Positions 37,772 through 38,125 of a stretch of DNA of 38,125 nucleotides are shown piece by piece. The DNA comes from Flavobacteriales bacterium (lineage in GTDB: Bacteria; Bacteroidota; Bacteroidia; Flavobacteriales_D; Sanyastnellaceae). The notes under the pieces are model-generated. The model had not been told where the DNA came from. It did not search any database and was given only the letters and a program-made list of their open reading frames with translations. The stretch spans positions 1 through 38,125 of the forward strand of contig CANHPZ010000008.1 in the NCBI GenBank assembly GCA_947462725.1, read 5' to 3'. The translations under genes and the position numbers were made by a program. Position 1 is the stretch's first letter. Every line of letters begins with the position of its first letter.

Positions 37772-38125
37772 ATGAATTTCCAACAGAAGCCTAACATATT
37801 TCGCCTATTCACCCTTTTGGGTCTTACGGCATTGGCGTTAGTTGCTTCAGGTTTGAGTCGCTGCCAAGCACAAGTAACTCAAGACAGCACAAAAATTATT
37901 GTTTTCATACAGGAGCATCTTTCCTTTTGCCCCGACAATGTGCAAATAGTAAAGCCCGACAGTATCAAGGGGGGCCAACCTCCCTACACCCTCTTCTGGA
38001 CATTGCCATCAGAAAACACCATCATAGCCGACTCTCTGCTTTGGGATAGTGCCGACTCTGCGCACATACAAATTCGAGTCACCGATGCCGAAGGCAGAAC
38101 CGCGATCGCAAACACCTTCCTAGAA
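37772..38125 (+). CDS. Partial secreted protein (N-terminus only, continues past window)
   Basis: My translation MNFQQKPNIFRLFTLLGLTALALVASGLSRCQAQVTQDSTKIIVFIQEHLSFCPDNVQIVKPDSIKGGQPPYTLFWTLPSENT…, open to the last base. Signal-peptide-like start, and GGQPPYTLFW resembles SprB/gliding-type repeats. Confidence 0.7.
   Translation, partial: MNFQQKPNIFRLFTLLGLTALALVASGLSRCQAQVTQDSTKIIVFIQEHLSFCPDNVQIVKPDSIKGGQPPYTLFWTLPSENTIIADSLLWDSADSAHIQIRVTDAEGRTAIANTFLE

Overview
The 38.1 kb window looks like chromosomal DNA of a Bacteroidota bacterium, probably Flavobacteriales-like. The evidence is type IX secretion (T9SS) C-terminal sorting domains, TAnnTTTG-type -7 promoter motifs, DUF4199 and DUF1573 proteins, and SprB/gliding-type repeats. 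Housekeeping genes (folD, an S41 protease, rlmI-like, recQ, pdxH, mnmA, a small SRP RNA, an ECF sigma factor) are interleaved with at least five large secreted or surface proteins carrying T9SS type A or type B (gliding-motility-associated) C-terminal domains. I see no CRISPR array, transposase, prophage, rRNA or tRNA. The parts most worth a second look are: (1) an ECF sigma factor ATGA-coupled to a signal-peptide-less, single-TM PKD protein that ends in a degenerate type-B sorting-like domain, next to a giant type-B cargo gene; (2) the recQ-pdxH intergenic region, which holds a long hairpin made of heptamer repeats whose mismatches are mostly G:U, a near-consensus sigma-54-like element, an orphan terminator and a 48-aa ORF absent from the supplied track; (3) a T9SS protein with eight GCTxxxAxNYxxxAxxDxGSC repeats; (4) a T9SS protein with starch-binding-like modules beside a GH13 amylase; (5) an uncharacterised radical SAM/YkgJ pair. 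All family calls are from reading the translations; no database search was run.
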